A DNA stretch of 64,000 nt from Glandiceps talaboti (GCF_964340395.1 NC_135552.1:3722201-3786200), one strand, 5' to 3'. Positions 1 through 11,401 are shown, counted from the first letter of the stretch. Notes: generated by a model from the letters alone, not told the origin. Numbers and translations: made by a program.

Positions 1-129
1 GGTTGATCATCATGAAAAGCATGACATTTTCATTGCATTGACACGACAGAAATGAAAGAAGATAAATAAATGTAGATGATTAGAGTAGTAAGAATTAGTA
101 TCACAATACATTTAACAATAATCATCATT

Positions 130-488
130 ACTACCAAACTTAGAAAGTCAATAGCATTTCAGTTCAGCGACACAATGTTTTTACATCTTACCCTTTTTTT
201 GTTGCAAATTACACAAACAAAATACAGGCATTGATAACTCTCACACACATGAAATGTTACATTTTATTTTACTGTGAACACAAATAAACAGTATTGTGTT
301 TGAATGTTATTTGTTTCATCCGACTATGATGTTGATTTGTATTCACAGTGAGATACAATGTATCATTTACATGTATATGATTATGCACTGTATCAGTGCC
401 TATATTTTTTTCCAGAAATTTGTTACAAAAAAGTGTGAAACGTCTGTGTCACCCAATTGAAAATCTATGGCCACTCTTGTTTGGTAGT
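130..488. mobile_element. Palindromic MITE-like element, family P, copy 1
   Basis: The two ends are inverted: ACTACCAAAC on the left and GTTTGGTAGT on the right. The arms stay complementary further in; for example, a segment around ATACAGGCATTGATA pairs with TATCAGTGCC on the right. A second copy with the same ends and arms lies at 44109-44550. No coding capacity is visible, so this is probably a non-autonomous DNA element. No clear target-site duplication was found. Confidence 0.6.
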
Positions 489-565
489 AGTAATGAATTG
501 GATTAACTTATGGTACGAAAGTAAACTCAGATCTGTTTGTACATACATGTAATACCTTGAGGTGA

Positions 566-750
566 CCACCACCACCACCACCATCATCATCACCCCCACC
601 ACCACCACCACCACCACCATCATCACCCCCACCACCATCATCACCACCACTACCACCCCCACCACCACCACCATCATCACCACCACCACCACCATCATCA
701 CCACCACCACCACCATCACCACCCCCACCACCACCACCACCACCACCACA
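566..750. repeat. Imperfect CAC/CAT trinucleotide microsatellite
   Basis: About 185 bp of CAC units interrupted by CAT and CCC. It produces long low-complexity open frames (Thr/Ile on +, Val/Met on -) which are not genes. It lies in the INO80C intron or 5' region. Confidence 0.95.
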
Positions 751-1594
751 ACTCTATGCAAAGTAGCTGATTTGATTCTTTGGTAATTTTAATAGCAGTC
801 CTGACAGTTTTGTTTTCATAAAAGACATGAATTCTCAGATAGATGAATATCATTATCCACTAACTTATTAGATCTCAAGTTCTTACTAGTGAAAAGATTG
901 CTGACATGCATACAAAATGTAGGACTTCAAAAAAGCAACTATAAATTTGAAAGGAAAATTCTCAACGTTCCTCCTAGTACTTGTACATTGTCTACAACGT
1001 AGAGGGTTTTTGCTTGCAAGCTTCAGAACATAGTTAACAGAATGAAGATGGAAATCTTAGTAGATAGTGAATAGATTACTATACAATGAAGTTATGCAGT
1101 AGTTTAGATAGTAAAGATCCATATTATCACTCTTAAGGAATGATCACACAATGTCACACATTAGCTCTATAGACGAACTTCAAACCCCTCCCCTAAACAA
1201 TATCGACACATTTATATATGATCATGTAAACCAATGAAAACTATAGCAGTCGCACCACTACAATAACATGCAATGTAAAAACATGATGGTAAACACTACT
1301 GGAAACGCAGCACTGCATATCATATTGGAACTTGGAAGTAAATTTTAATAAACTTATCAACATCTCGGTAGTACATGTACATACAGAACCTGTTATCATT
1401 GAAGGTGTGAATGACAGTCACATAACTGTTGATAAAACTGACACAAAGACTTTGTTAAAGCAACACAACTGTAACCTACTGATAGTAAGCTACATAATGT
1501 AGCGTTGTCCACAACTGTAACCTACTGACTGTAAGCTACACATTTTAGCTTTGTCCACAAATCAAAAAGCCAGTTGACAATTTGTTGTCATTTG

Positions 1595-1756
1595 ACATCT
1601 GACTTTCTTTATCTGCTACTCTAAATTACAGCACAAAGGGAATGCTACATCTGACTTTCTTTATCTACTACTCTAAATTACAGCACAAAGGGAATGCTAC
1701 ATCTGACTTTCTTTATCTGCTACTCTAAATTACAGCACAAAGGGAATGCTACATCT
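1595..1756 (+). repeat. 52-bp tandem repeat carrying the splice acceptor of the next exon
   Basis: Three copies of a 52-bp unit start at 1595, 1647 and 1699, and a fourth begins at 1751 but runs into exon sequence. Each unit contains the acceptor (CTAAATTACAG) plus the first 15 coding bases of the INO80C exon. There are therefore acceptor AGs at 1630-1631, 1682-1683 and 1734-1735. The two upstream acceptors would read into TAA after 14 codons, so only the last one gives an open exon. Confidence 0.9.
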
Positions 1757-1838
1757 GGAAAGAAGAGACTTTGGAGAAGTCTAAAACAAATCTTATCATC
1801 TGAAAGGTCACTGCCATGGCAACAAGATGACCCCACAT
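1736..1838 (+). CDS. INO80C: INO80C (INO80 complex subunit C), internal coding exon
   Basis: This exon encodes 34 residues, reading from HKGNATSGKK through LWRSLKQILSSER to LPWQQDDPT. It corresponds to the conserved middle of vertebrate INO80C, the metazoan counterpart of yeast Ies6, just before the YL1-C domain. The protein is a nuclear subunit of the INO80 ATP-dependent nucleosome remodeller. The exon has an acceptor AG at 1734-1735 and a GTAAGT donor at 1839. It ends with one base of a split Tyr codon, which is completed correctly by the next exon at 4107. Earlier exons (N-terminus) must lie upstream of the window. The acceptor is the last of three tandem copies. Confidence 0.9.
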
Positions 1839-2090
1839 GTAAGTATAATAGAGTATTTTAACAATTGCAAAGTGTCGATGAAATTGAGGTACACAAAGAA
1901 AAGCTTAATTGAATTATTAATATTATGTCTTGGATCAGAATGAATCAAATATCTGATCTTGTGTTAGTTGGATGATGGATGTCTATTTGTGATAAAACTT
2001 TCAAAGACAAGTTAAAATTATAAATCCTGATGTGAAATGTAAATAAGAAAACAAACATTCATGGAAATTTATGATATTGTATTGTTATAC

Positions 2091-2276
2091 ACGTACACAC
2101 ACGTACACACACGTACACACACACACACACACGTACACACACACACACGTACACACACACACACGTACACACACGTACACACACACACACACGTACACAC
2201 ACACACACGTACACACACACACACACACAAACAAACACACACACACACACACATGCACACACACACACACACACTT
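2091..2276. repeat. (AC)n microsatellite with periodic ACGTAC interruptions
   Basis: About 185 bp of CA dinucleotides with regularly placed CGTA steps. It lies inside the INO80C intron between the exons at 1736 and 4107. The open frames it produces are repeat artefacts. Confidence 0.95.
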
Positions 2277-2460
2277 ACACCCATGTCACCCTCCGCCAAC
2301 ACTTGCCAACAAATTTAAAGTTGATTTGTGTGGAGAATGAGCATATAAATCATTAAATTTACCAGTACTGCTTGCATCACAACCCAGCATATTTGTCACA
2401 TTACAGAGGATGCATTGACAACTTTAAATTTCTTGGCAGGTGTTGACAGAGAGTGATATC

Positions 2461-3610
2461 CATCCTTAGTTGTGTTCATTTCATGTCTGTATGCTGGCTT
2501 GTTAGTTATCCATCCTTAGTGGTGTTCATTTCATGTCTGTATGCTGGCTTGTTAGTTATCCATCCTTAGTTGTGTTCATTTCATGTCTGTATGCTGGCTT
2601 GTTAGTTATCCATCCTTAGTTGTGTTCATTTCATGTCTGTATGCTGGCTTGTTAGTTATCCATCCTTAGTTGTGTTCATTTCATGTCTGTATGCTGGCTT
2701 GTTAGTTATCCATCCTTAGTTGTGTTCATTTCATGTCTGTATGCTGGCTTGTTAGTTATCCATCCTTAGTTGTGTTCATTTCATGTCTGTATGCTGGCTT
2801 GTTAGTTATCCATCCTTAGTTGTGTTCATTTCATGTCTGTATGCTGGCTTGTTAGTTATCCATCCTTAGTGGTGTTCATTTCATGTCTGTATGCTGGCTT
2901 GTTAGTTATCCATCCTTAGTTGTGTTCATTTCATGTCTGTATGCTGGCTTGTTAGTTATCCATCCTTAGTTGTGTTCATTTCATGTCTGTATGCTGGCTT
3001 GTTAGTTATCCATCCTTAGTTGTGTTCATTTCATGTCTGTATGCTGGCTTGTTAGTTATCCATCCTTAGTGGTGTTCATTTCATGTCTGTATGCTGGCTT
3101 GTTAGTTATCCATCCTTAGTTGTGTTCATTTCATGTCTGTATGCTGGCTTGTTAGTTATTCATCCTTAGTTGTGTTCATTTCATGTCTGTATGCTGGCTT
3201 GTTAGTTATTCATCCTTAGTTGTGTTCATTTCATGTCTGTATGCTGGCTTGTTTGTTATCCATCCTTAGTGGTGTTCATTTCATGTCTGTTTGCTGGCTT
3301 GTTAGTTATCCATCCTTAGTGGTGTTCATTTCATGTCTGTATGCTGGCTTGTTAGTTATCCATCCTTAGTTGTGTTCATTTCATGTCTGTATGCTGGCTT
3401 GTTAGTTATCCATCCTTAGTGGTGTTCATTTCATGTCTGTATGCTGGCTTGTTAGTTATCCATCCTTAGTGGTGTTCATTTCATGTCTGTATGCTGGCTT
3501 GTTAGATATCCATCCTTAGTTGTGTTCATTTCATGTCTGTATCCTGGCTTGTTAGTTATCCATCCTTAGTTGTGTTCATTTCATGTCTGTATGCTGGCTT
3601 GTTAGTTATT
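2461..3610. repeat. 50-bp minisatellite, 23 copies
   Basis: A 50-bp unit beginning CATCCTTAGT and ending GTTAGTTATC is repeated 23 times almost without change. The main variation is a T/G at one position (TTGTG/TGGTG); a few units carry other single changes. Such homogeneity indicates recent expansion or gene conversion. It lies within the INO80C intron. The unit is not a multiple of three and has no open frame. There are no unique spacers, so it is not a CRISPR array. Confidence 0.97.
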
Positions 3611-3934
3611 TTCATGTAGACAATATGTAGCAAGAAGTGTATTCATTAAAGTCTTGCTATTTTAAAGTGTAACATGCAGTTTCTTATTGATTTCTGTGTG
3701 GTTGTATCAAATAGACAAAGTGAGCATTGGCAGTGTTCCCTCTTATTAATAGCCAAATTTTGTTGATGTCAATCAAAATGAGCAAAACAATGGCATTTCT
3801 AACATAAGTCACCACATAGTAAGAGATTGGGGAACACTAAATTTTTGTGTGTCACTAGAAATTGCATGAGTCAGTGGCATGCTAAATTGTCTTAGAGGGC
3901 ACACTGGTGATCAGTAATGTGCAGTATACTTCAA

Positions 3935-3997
3935 ACACACACACACACACACACACACAGACAGACACACACACACACACAGACAGACAGACAGACA

Positions 3998-4053
<56 letters not shown>
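3935..4053. repeat. (CA)n/(CAGA)n microsatellite
   Basis: Compound CA and CAGA repeat that ends about 50 bp upstream of the INO80C exon at 4107. It falls in the region where a branch point and pyrimidine tract would be expected, although a separate short pyrimidine run (CTTCTCTATTTTACAG) directly precedes the exon. Confidence 0.95.
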
Positions 4054-4054
<1 letters not shown>

Positions 4055-4106
4055 TCAACTTGTCACTTTTAATGTACAATTCATACAATACTTCTCTATT
4101 TTACAG

Positions 4107-4174
4107 ATAGTAGTATAGATGCACCGCCATCTTTTAAACCAGCTAAAAAGTATTCAGATCTATCTGGTCTTTCA
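4107..4174 (+). CDS. INO80C: INO80C, internal coding exon entering the YL1-C domain
   Basis: This exon encodes 23 residues including the split codon: YSSIDAPPSFKPAKK followed by YSDLSGLS. It matches the start of the YL1-C domain (Pfam YL1_C) of vertebrate INO80C nearly residue for residue. The acceptor TTTTACAG lies just before it and the donor GTAAGT starts at 4175. Entry is phase 1 and exit is phase 0, consistent with its neighbours at 1838 and 5235. The domain is shared with YL1/VPS72-type remodeller subunits. The SIDAPPSFKP stretch marks it as INO80C rather than VPS72. Confidence 0.94.
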
Positions 4175-4724
4175 GTAAGTATTTGCTATTATATTTATAC
4201 CCATGGAGTCATTGTCTTATACTTCATTTCTATACAAAGTCATATGTATCACAAACCCAAATCAAATTTTTAAGAATCAGACAGTTTTCACACTTGATCA
4301 TTGATGTATTCCTTTACTCTGAGGGGAGTTTTGATGTCTTAAGCTGTCAGGCTATGGTAATGTGATATATACATTTATAAAGTTCTCATTAGAGGTGTGC
4401 ATGGTTGTCAAACATGTAGTGTGGTAGCAGGCACAGATATATTTACATGTCAAACATTGTGTTGAACTGTATATTGACATGTGACATAACTTAGCCTAGA
4501 ATCACATCAGTTTGTCTATCATCACACCAAGCATTTCCCTAATGATTGTGTATTCTAATATTAGACACATTGACATTCATGATATGGTATACTGTATGCA
4601 TGGTACTAATTTCCTCACTGTTCTAATCACATGGTGACACAACTGATGGCATCTTACAACAGGTAAATTTCAAAACCCAATAAGAAACTATAACACTGTC
4701 TTTCTGGCTGAAGCTTCAGTAAAC

Positions 4725-5115
4725 TTGCACTGCCATGGTGCATGCACATACTAGTGGTATTTGCAATGCAGTGCAATACTAAAAACATTACATACCTGCA
4801 TGCAAATGATATACCTATATGAGGATATGATCGTTCATTCTATACAAAAGCGCTCAATTGCATAGTGTCATTCTTTACAGAAATTTGTAGTTTCAAATAC
4901 ACATGTACATGTAGTAATAACAGAACCCCATACAACATGAGTGCCAGTGTGGGTATTTGGGTATATTTGCATTCATGCTTGCACCGTTTTCTGTTGCACT
5001 TTCACTCACTATGCTCATGAAAGTACTGCCACAGAGAAGACTGCTAGTACTTGCACTTGCACATCATGGGGTTCCTGCAACGTCATAGGATTCTGTCATT
5101 TTATTGAACCTTTAG
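4725..5115. repeat. Dispersed repeat family D, copy 1
   Basis: This segment resembles 38345-38720 in the same order. Shared landmarks are an ACTAGTGGTATTT stretch, CATACCTGCATGCAAATGA, an AATAACAGAACCC block, CTGTTGCACTTTCACT, and CATGGGGTTC near the end. The copy lies in the last INO80C intron. No coding capacity is evident. The type of element is unknown. Confidence 0.7.
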
Positions 5116-5234
5116 ATCTATGAAGATCTAGATTTAGAAGGGGCTATCCTGTATTTTGATTTGATAGTATTTATAGAAGTATGATAGATATTGGCTAATG
5201 TATAACTGATTGTCAATGTTGTTTTCCTTGCCAG

Positions 5235-5366
5235 GCCAACTACACAGATCCACACACAAAGATAAGGTATTCCAATACTGAAGAATTTTCCCGGATACGA
5301 ATGTTACCAATGGATATAGTGTCTGGATATCTTGCCTTACGAAAAGCTAATATACCAGTGGCATAA
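5235..5366 (+). CDS. INO80C: INO80C, terminal coding exon with stop
   Basis: This exon encodes the last 43 residues, from ANYTDPHTKIRYSNTEEF through SRIRMLPMDIVSGYLALRKA to the C-terminus NIPVA, then TAA at 5364-5366. This is the body of the YL1-C domain and the conserved INO80C tail. The vertebrate protein ends at about the same place, so the C-terminus is complete. The acceptor AG is at 5233-5234 and the frame continues in phase 0 from 4174. The role, inferred from the family, is assembly of the Arp5/Ies6-type module of the INO80 remodeller in the nucleus. A polyadenylation signal follows 144 bp downstream. Confidence 0.94.
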   Translation, partial: ANYTDPHTKIRYSNTEEFSRIRMLPMDIVSGYLALRKANIPVA

Positions 5367-5509
5367 GGAGATCTGATAATTGTGGCTACCTTCAACTTAA
5401 CCAATGTCTGAGCTGACCGGCCATTTCACTGGAAATCAATATATCTGGGATCTTACTAGAAATCACTTCTCTTAAACTTGTGTGACAGGCTGGAAATAAG
5501 CGGACTGGA

Positions 5510-5515
5510 AATAAA
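5510..5515 (+). terminator. Probable INO80C polyadenylation signal AATAAA
   Basis: This is the canonical hexamer closest downstream of the INO80C stop, and it is followed by a short GT/T-rich stretch (GATGTCTTTAC). It would give a 3' UTR of roughly 160 bp. Later AATAAA copies exist (for example near 6354), so use of this one is inferred. Confidence 0.6.
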
Positions 5516-5539
5516 GATGTCTTTACAACCACGTACTGC

Positions 5540-6429
5540 TGGTCCTACTAAGTTATTGTTGAATTAACTAGCTTATGATAATCGGAATTAATGATTCATA
5601 CAAACAGTCTTTGAAGTAAGAATCAAAACTGATATTTCAAACAATAGACTCTTATGATGTTTATAACGTGACTGTGTCTGTATTTAAAATAGACAAAGCA
5701 AACCATATATTGTATCATGTATGAACATCAGAGACAGCAGTGTAGTGAAACTATGACATTAGATATTTTAGTGCTTTTGCTTTTTCATATTATGCATACC
5801 ATATGTTGCCACACTTGGGGAATTTATCTGGTTTACACGTATACAAGTATAGCTCGTCACAGTTGTCACAAGTACACACACCACATTTTACCGTGTCTGT
5901 AAGTGATAAAATTAAATATAAGAAAACAATTATGTAGATCACCATTGGCATTGAGCACAATGATTTTAATGTCATGATGTTTATTGTAATTAAAAATATC
6001 TTGCCTGAGTATTTCTTAGCATGATATTCATTTATTTTCCCCCTTGATGACCATTAACTAAAAGCATACATGTACATGTACTTCCTACTAGGAAGCACAA
6101 GGTTATTTTCAAGGAGTAAATCATTTCAGGCAGGGGACCTCGATGATATATCAGTTTTTTAGCACAACTGAACTGATAAGGTTTAGTGGCGAGTCATTTT
6201 TTTCCCACCTGCTTGCCTGAGAATTATTTTTTTTCTCCTTCGCTTATGCTGGCAACTTTTTTTTTCTTTGCTTCTTTGAGATATTCTTTGAGATATCACA
6301 CACAGATTTTATTTAGAAAACTACATATTTCATACATGTTTGATTTTCAGTGAAATAAACATCATTGACAGTTTTTATGCCATGGTATGATGACACACTC
6401 AGTGAAAATGCAAATCGGAAACTTGATTG
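5540..6429. other. Non-coding stretch after INO80C
   Basis: AT-rich intergenic sequence with poly-T runs at 6220-6270. I see no exon, RNA gene or clear repeat in it. Confidence 0.5.
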
Positions 6430-6720
6430 GTGAGCTCAAACATTCAGATAGACCGGTCAGTTTCTCTAGCATGGGGGGGTGTCTGTTTTTTTCCATTGGG
6501 CTGACAAAAGTCACTGACCCCCGTGAATAAAGTTTCATAACATCTGTAAGCTGTAGAGGGAAGAGCTTTGAGACTGGGATATGTCCACCTCTTTGTGTGA
6601 GTGTGTGTGAATGGGGGGGAGGGGGGGGGGGGTTCCTGGAGGATTTCGGGCTATTAACAGACACTTTCAGACAATAATTTGCAAGCTTTACAAGACAGCT
6701 CTAACAATTGTAAAAAGCAA
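6430..6720. repeat. Dispersed repeat family C, copy 1
   Basis: Shares ordered landmarks with 15795-16760 and 31355-32470: a GACCGGTCAGTTTCT-like start, GGGCTGACAAAAGTCACTGACC, GAGACTGGGATATGTCCACCT, a poly-G tract, and TTCAGACAATAATTTGCAAG followed by CTTTACAAGACAGC. The minus-strand open frame across it is a by-product of the poly-G/C content. The element class is unknown. Confidence 0.75.
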
Positions 6721-6727
6721 CTACACA

Positions 6728-6933
6728 TGACAATAACCCATTGTAGTACACCCCTGATGATGACAATAACCCATTGTAGTACACACCCCTGATGATGACA
6801 ATAGCCCATTGTAGTACACACCCCTGATGATGACAATAACCCATTGTAGTACACCCCTAATGATGACAATAACCCATTGTAGTACACCCCTGATGATGAC
6901 AATAACCCATTGTAGTACACACCCCTGATGATG
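6728..6933. repeat. Minisatellite of about 32-36 bp, six or seven units
   Basis: Tandem copies of a unit containing TGACAATAACCCATTGTAGT and ACACCCCTGATGA. Length varies through an optional extra CA step (ACACCCC or ACACACCCC). Directly abuts the repeat at 6934. Confidence 0.9.
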
Positions 6934-7030
6934 TTTAAGTTTAAGTTTAAGTTTATTTATTTTCTAAAGCGCCTTTTCTATTTAAAATATTCAAAAGCGC
7001 TGCACATAAAATACAAAAACATAAATAAGG
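6934..7030. repeat. Retroelement-tail-like repeat with paired AAGCGC motifs
   Basis: Begins with a TTTAAG triplet run, then TTTATTTATTTTCTAAAGCG and, about 45 bp later, AAAAGCGCTGCACA. This layout resembles the widespread TTTATATAGCGC...AAAGCGCTTTACA ends of invertebrate LINE/SINE elements. Assignment is by resemblance only. Confidence 0.4.
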
Positions 7031-8120
7031 TGAATGCTACAAAAACAAGTATACCGTTAAGACCCTTAAAATGTCAAATGTTGACGAGATGTCAGCCAAA
7101 GTTTAGGATTTGGTTCAAGACATTTTCATTATTTAGTATGAGCCCAGAGTCCCTCATGAACACTAATCATTCTCACAATATATACATAATATTCAAAATT
7201 TGTACTTGGTCTATGAAATTTGCATGGTTTCTTAAGTTGTTTTATTCTGTCAATGTGGTAATTTGTACTCTGTCTCAGCATTCTTATTTGGTAGAATTGT
7301 AATAAGACAATTGTAGAGTATTGATTTTTGACATACATATATTTTTAGAAATTGTCACATGATTTCCTACTATGATTTAATGATTTTCAATTTCCATGAT
7401 CATTGTAAGAAAAATGTGGACAAATAAAACAACGGAAATATTATAAAGCATAATTTAGCATGTACATATGATATGTGTATGGAATGAATGGATAAATGGT
7501 GAGTAACTAATTTATAGATAATTATAAGAACATATTAAACAGAAAGTTCTTTGTGAGACAAAGAAAGTATGTCAAACAATTCAAACTACAACCTAAACAT
7601 TCTATGATATTTCAAACATTTACAAGATACGTAAAAGATTATATGTGCATTCAACCAAACATACATAAATTAGAGTTTAGTATGACATTGTTTATGTGTT
7701 TTGCATGACCTCACTGGTCCTATGATAATATGTACTGCTGAAAAAGTGCAGTGACTTGTCTGTGATAACTTTGATTTCTAGTTTTGACCCAAAAATTAAA
7801 CACTCAGGGAATGGTTATCAATTTTCACTAATTGAGAACCTTTAGATGAGAACATAAATTTGCAATAAAAAAATTTGAAACAAAAGTTAAGTCTTTCATT
7901 GGCTTGTGTGAAGATTTATATGTGAACCAATGTGACCTATATTGCCTTTTCTGGTAAATGATGCAAGTATGACCCGGTAGTAAAAAATTGCCAGAAGTTC
8001 ATATTGACAAGCTATTGATAAGTGTCGTATGGACAGTGTCTGTATAAATTGTGTGTTTGTGTACAACCAGAGTTGTTGGTAAATTTGCTATTTTAGACAG
8101 TCATATGATGAGGTGTAAAT

Positions 8121-8252
8121 ATGTATCCAATTGGATGGATACAACAGAGGCTGCGCAATTATCAGTGGATGGCGGCAGCACGACACACATCTCCAGCGTT
8201 CTCGTTACTTTTTGTCAGTTTAATATACCTTCATCTTAAGATAGACATAGAG
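8121..8252 (+). CDS. Candidate exon of an unrecognised small membrane protein
   Basis: An ATG-started frame of 44 codons ends exactly at a strong donor (GAG then GTAAGT at 8253). The product would have a basic, aromatic N-terminus (MYPIGWIQQRLRNYQWMAAA) followed by a hydrophobic segment (SPAFSLLFVSLIYLHL) resembling a signal anchor, then an acidic end. A stop at 8109-8111 in this frame means that, if real, the exon is a first coding exon or has an unseen acceptor. It leaves in phase 0. The exon at 10862 could continue it in phase 0 for another 26 codons. I do not recognise the protein. A competing frame from 8051 stops before the donor. Confidence 0.3.
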
Positions 8253-9355
8253 GTAAGTATACATTTTGGAAAGTATTTTGATTGTAGAATTCAATGGTCA
8301 TGGTAATTAAGGGAACTGGTTAGACTGTGTGCACATTATCTGTGTTATCATTCTACTTCTACAGTGTGGTTGAATGTAAGGGAACATTTTTGTACAGTTA
8401 TGCAATTCCCGCCAATTGTTAGCAGAGTTATAAAGTCTTCACTGCTGAGCTTAAAATACTAGCTGAATAAAAGCTAAGATTTCACACTTACTTCTTATAT
8501 TGTATTTTGAAACTATAAGCCCATCATTGTTCCTAGACTTTGGTGTGGAAACACATATGAGCATATAAGTGACTTCTTGAACTGCCATTACATTGACACG
8601 TTTGGTGGCAGCATTGCTGTCTATAGAACTGTCAAGTGTTGTGTTGTGTTGTGTGTGTGTATGTCAATTTTATTAGGTTAGGTCATCGACCCTCTGTGGT
8701 TGGAGGGTCTGTGGTTAGGTTTAAACACTCATAAGTGAGCCAACTTATAATTCCATATGACTTTACAATGTAAAGTGAATATCCCAACAACATCTTAAGA
8801 ATACAATGTGTGCTGAATTGTTAGAGAAAATCTAAATCTGTTCATAATTTGGTTTCTGCTGGTGATGAGTGTAATTTATTACTTAACTTTATGTATTGCA
8901 TATCTGTATTCATGGCATGTTTTTCCTTTTGTTTACTTTTGAAGGTTATAACATTATACAGTTCCTTTGAGTCATGGCACAAAATAAAATGCAAGGTATT
9001 GTAAAACTCTAATATATTGTCACAAAATTGATACCATGCAATTGTACACCAAAGTGCTTCAAACTTATTAAATTCTTTTAACAAAAGTGTGCAGACTTTT
9101 ACAAACTATAGTTATGGCATGTCAGTTGACCAAAATTTGGCTAAAATAAATGTATATGCAACTTGGTGATTGAATTACACTGTTTATTTCCTGAAGGCAA
9201 ATGAAAATGATATTTACTTCTCATTATAACATTGCAATATAAAGATTGTAATTAACTCACTTATATATATATATATATATATTCATCAGGTGTCTATATG
9301 TTAATGTTAACCAATATAAAGCTTATAATTAACTCAGTTATATATACACATGATT

Positions 9356-9699
9356 TGATTGAAATCCGATGTGGTGAAAGCGGCTAGATGTCCTTATTTA
9401 CCTCTATTCATTGTGTTGTGACGTTTGTTTTGTTCGGAGTGATCGCCGCTGGGTGCCTACTAAAGGCTTCACTGCATGCGTCGGTGCAGGTGGCAACTGT
9501 ATCTCTAAATGATTTTGAAAGAAACGTGCTGATTGGTTGAGAAATCCTTACAATATTGTCCACGTTCAATGGGATTGTAGATTACACCGGTTAAGATGTG
9601 GGAAGGCGGCGATCACTCCGAACAAAACAAACGTCACAACACGATGAATAGAGGTAAATAAGGACATCTAGCCGCTTTCACCACATCGGATTTCAATCA
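9356..9699. mobile_element. MITE with about 95-bp terminal inverted repeats
   Basis: The left arm (9356 to about 9450, starting TGATTGAAATCCGATG) is an almost perfect reverse complement of the right arm (about 9606-9699, ending CATCGGATTTCAATCA). About 155 bp of spacer lies between them. GATT on each side (9352-9355 and 9700-9703) could be a 4-bp target-site duplication. There is no transposase. High arm identity suggests recent activity or gene conversion. Confidence 0.85.
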
Positions 9700-9724
9700 G
9701 ATTTGATGTTAAATGTTAACCAAT

Positions 9725-10420
9725 ATTGGGGGGGGGGGGGGGGTTACCTTAGGTTTAGTAATACAATAGAACTGAGTTTGGAGGAGAAAAGTACCCTTAG
9801 CAAAATAAAAGTACTGGCTTTAAAGTTAAGGTTTTGTAGAATAATGCCACAAATAAATGTTTCAACAAATAAATAAGATTGTTTTAATTAAAAGATGAAA
9901 ATTACCTGAATATGGGTTTCAAATGGATGTGATAGAGATATTTCCTTTATTAGAATTATGAAAGACTACCTTGCTGTAAAGAACTTCATAAAAAGTTGTG
10001 TGTAGTTTTATTGTTGTATAATATTGGTACTGAACAGTAATTTCAGTAATTGCTGTTTTTGTATCTTACAATTCTTAAAGAAGGAAGCCCTACTCCCCTT
10101 ATTTGAGAACATATCGGTATATGTGCCACCCTTTGGGATACGTTTTCTAGCCCTTTGGTCTAAATGGGGTCTATTGTTTTTTCGCTGAAGAGTCTTAGAC
10201 GAGGTCCACTTTGCATTATTTTTATTTTGTTTGGTCTAAAATGTGATCCATTGTCCTTTACCAAATCATAACTGCCATTAATTGTCCCAAAATGTTGCCT
10301 CTAAGGAAAATGTATTTAGGTGTAAACTTTCATCTCTTAGAAATTTGTAATGGTCTAAAATGGGGTTTTGATTTTTGGTCAAAGTGGGTCTAAAATGGGG
10401 CCTGGGGTTTCCAGCACTGG
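9725..10420. other. Non-coding stretch with a poly-G tract
   Basis: Starts with a G18-type run near 9728. The remainder is AT-rich with a segment (10140-10400) repeating the phrase TCTAAAATGGGG in diverged form. No exon is seen. Confidence 0.5.
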
Positions 10421-10600
10421 CCACACACCTCTACCAGAACTGGCCACTGCTACCACCCCTGGGGGCCACACACCCCTACCAAAGCTGGCCAATGGTACCA
10501 CCCCTGGGGGCCACACACCTCTACCAGAGCTGGCCACTGGTACCACCCTGGCGCCACACACCCCTACCAGAGCTGGCCACTGGTACCGCTCCCGGGGGAA
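10421..10600. repeat. 45-bp minisatellite, four copies
   Basis: Units of 45, 45 and 43 bp start at CCACACACC (10421, 10466, 10511, 10554), each followed by TACCAGAGCTGGCCACTGG. Because 45 is a multiple of three, it opens several reading frames that are not genes. Confidence 0.9.
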
Positions 10601-10861
10601 GGGCCTATAGCATAGTTTGTATGATTAAGTTTTTTAGTGAAATGTCAAGAATCATGGTTTCAAGTATTATGACCTCAAGACTGTGATTGACACCTGGAGA
10701 CATTGTGTATCATATTAAATATCTTAATTCACTTCCTTCAAAAGTTGAACGCAAGAGTAAATGATTCTAATCACTGTAAAATTTATGTCTGCAAAAACTC
10801 TGATTTCGGTCAGTTACTGTAAGATTGGGTGTGGTAAAGTATTTTATTTTATATTTTTTAG

Positions 10862-10994
10862 GTTTGGATGGAGGTGAGCCCCAAAATGATGAAGACAAAA
10901 GAGACACAGAAATACCAGGACAGGATAGTGCAATATATCTAGAAGAAGAAGAAGAAGAAGAAGAAGAAGAAGAAGAAGAAGAAGAGAGAACAAG
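10862..10994 (+). CDS. Candidate exon with a glutamate run, gene unrecognised
   Basis: The segment is bounded by a pyrimidine-rich acceptor (ending TTTTTTAG) and a strong GTAAGT donor at 10995. In one frame, entered with one base from a previous exon, it reads LDGGEPQNDEDKRDTEIPGQ, then DSAIYL, a run of about 17-18 Glu, and RTR. The Glu run comes from a (GAA)n microsatellite at about 10942-10986. A second frame, entered in phase 0, gives 26 codons and stops at TAG just before the run. Neither frame joins cleanly in phase to the next exon at 11402. An unseen exon may therefore lie between, or one frame ends here. Confidence 0.4.
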
Positions 10995-11401
10995 GTAAGT
11001 TGATGTACAACATAGATCTTGGAATATAAAGACCATGACTAATTCCTTGGAAGTATGCAAAACTCAATAAAAACAGACTTTTAGGAATTTGCAGTTGTAT
11101 TCATGTATAAAGAATAAATTATGAAGGTAACTTGACAATTTAGTTTATGATGTTAGTAAAACAATTTAACAAGACTCTCAAACTTTAGCATATTAATTGA
11201 ATGATTGATATTGATATTTTGATAGTGGCCACTGGCCTAAGTCCATACAGAAAATATTATAAATCACAAATAAGTGTATTGCCATTGGTTTGATTACCAT
11301 CAATTTTCTAATTTCACCATAAGTTAACCAACACTTTAGTGCATTGTATTCTATAATTGTTGATTCCTTGGATACTTTTCAACTTTTTCTATGTTATGCA
11401 G

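Noticed and set aside
2059-2340. Overlapping open frames of 60-90 codons rich in His/Thr or Cys/Val
   Set aside because: Pure (AC)n microsatellite translated in several frames on both strands. The same applies to the frames at 3882-4110, 39981-40253 and 49722-50045.
2461-3610. CRISPR-like regular repeat
   Set aside because: Units are contiguous with no unique spacers, in a eukaryotic intron.
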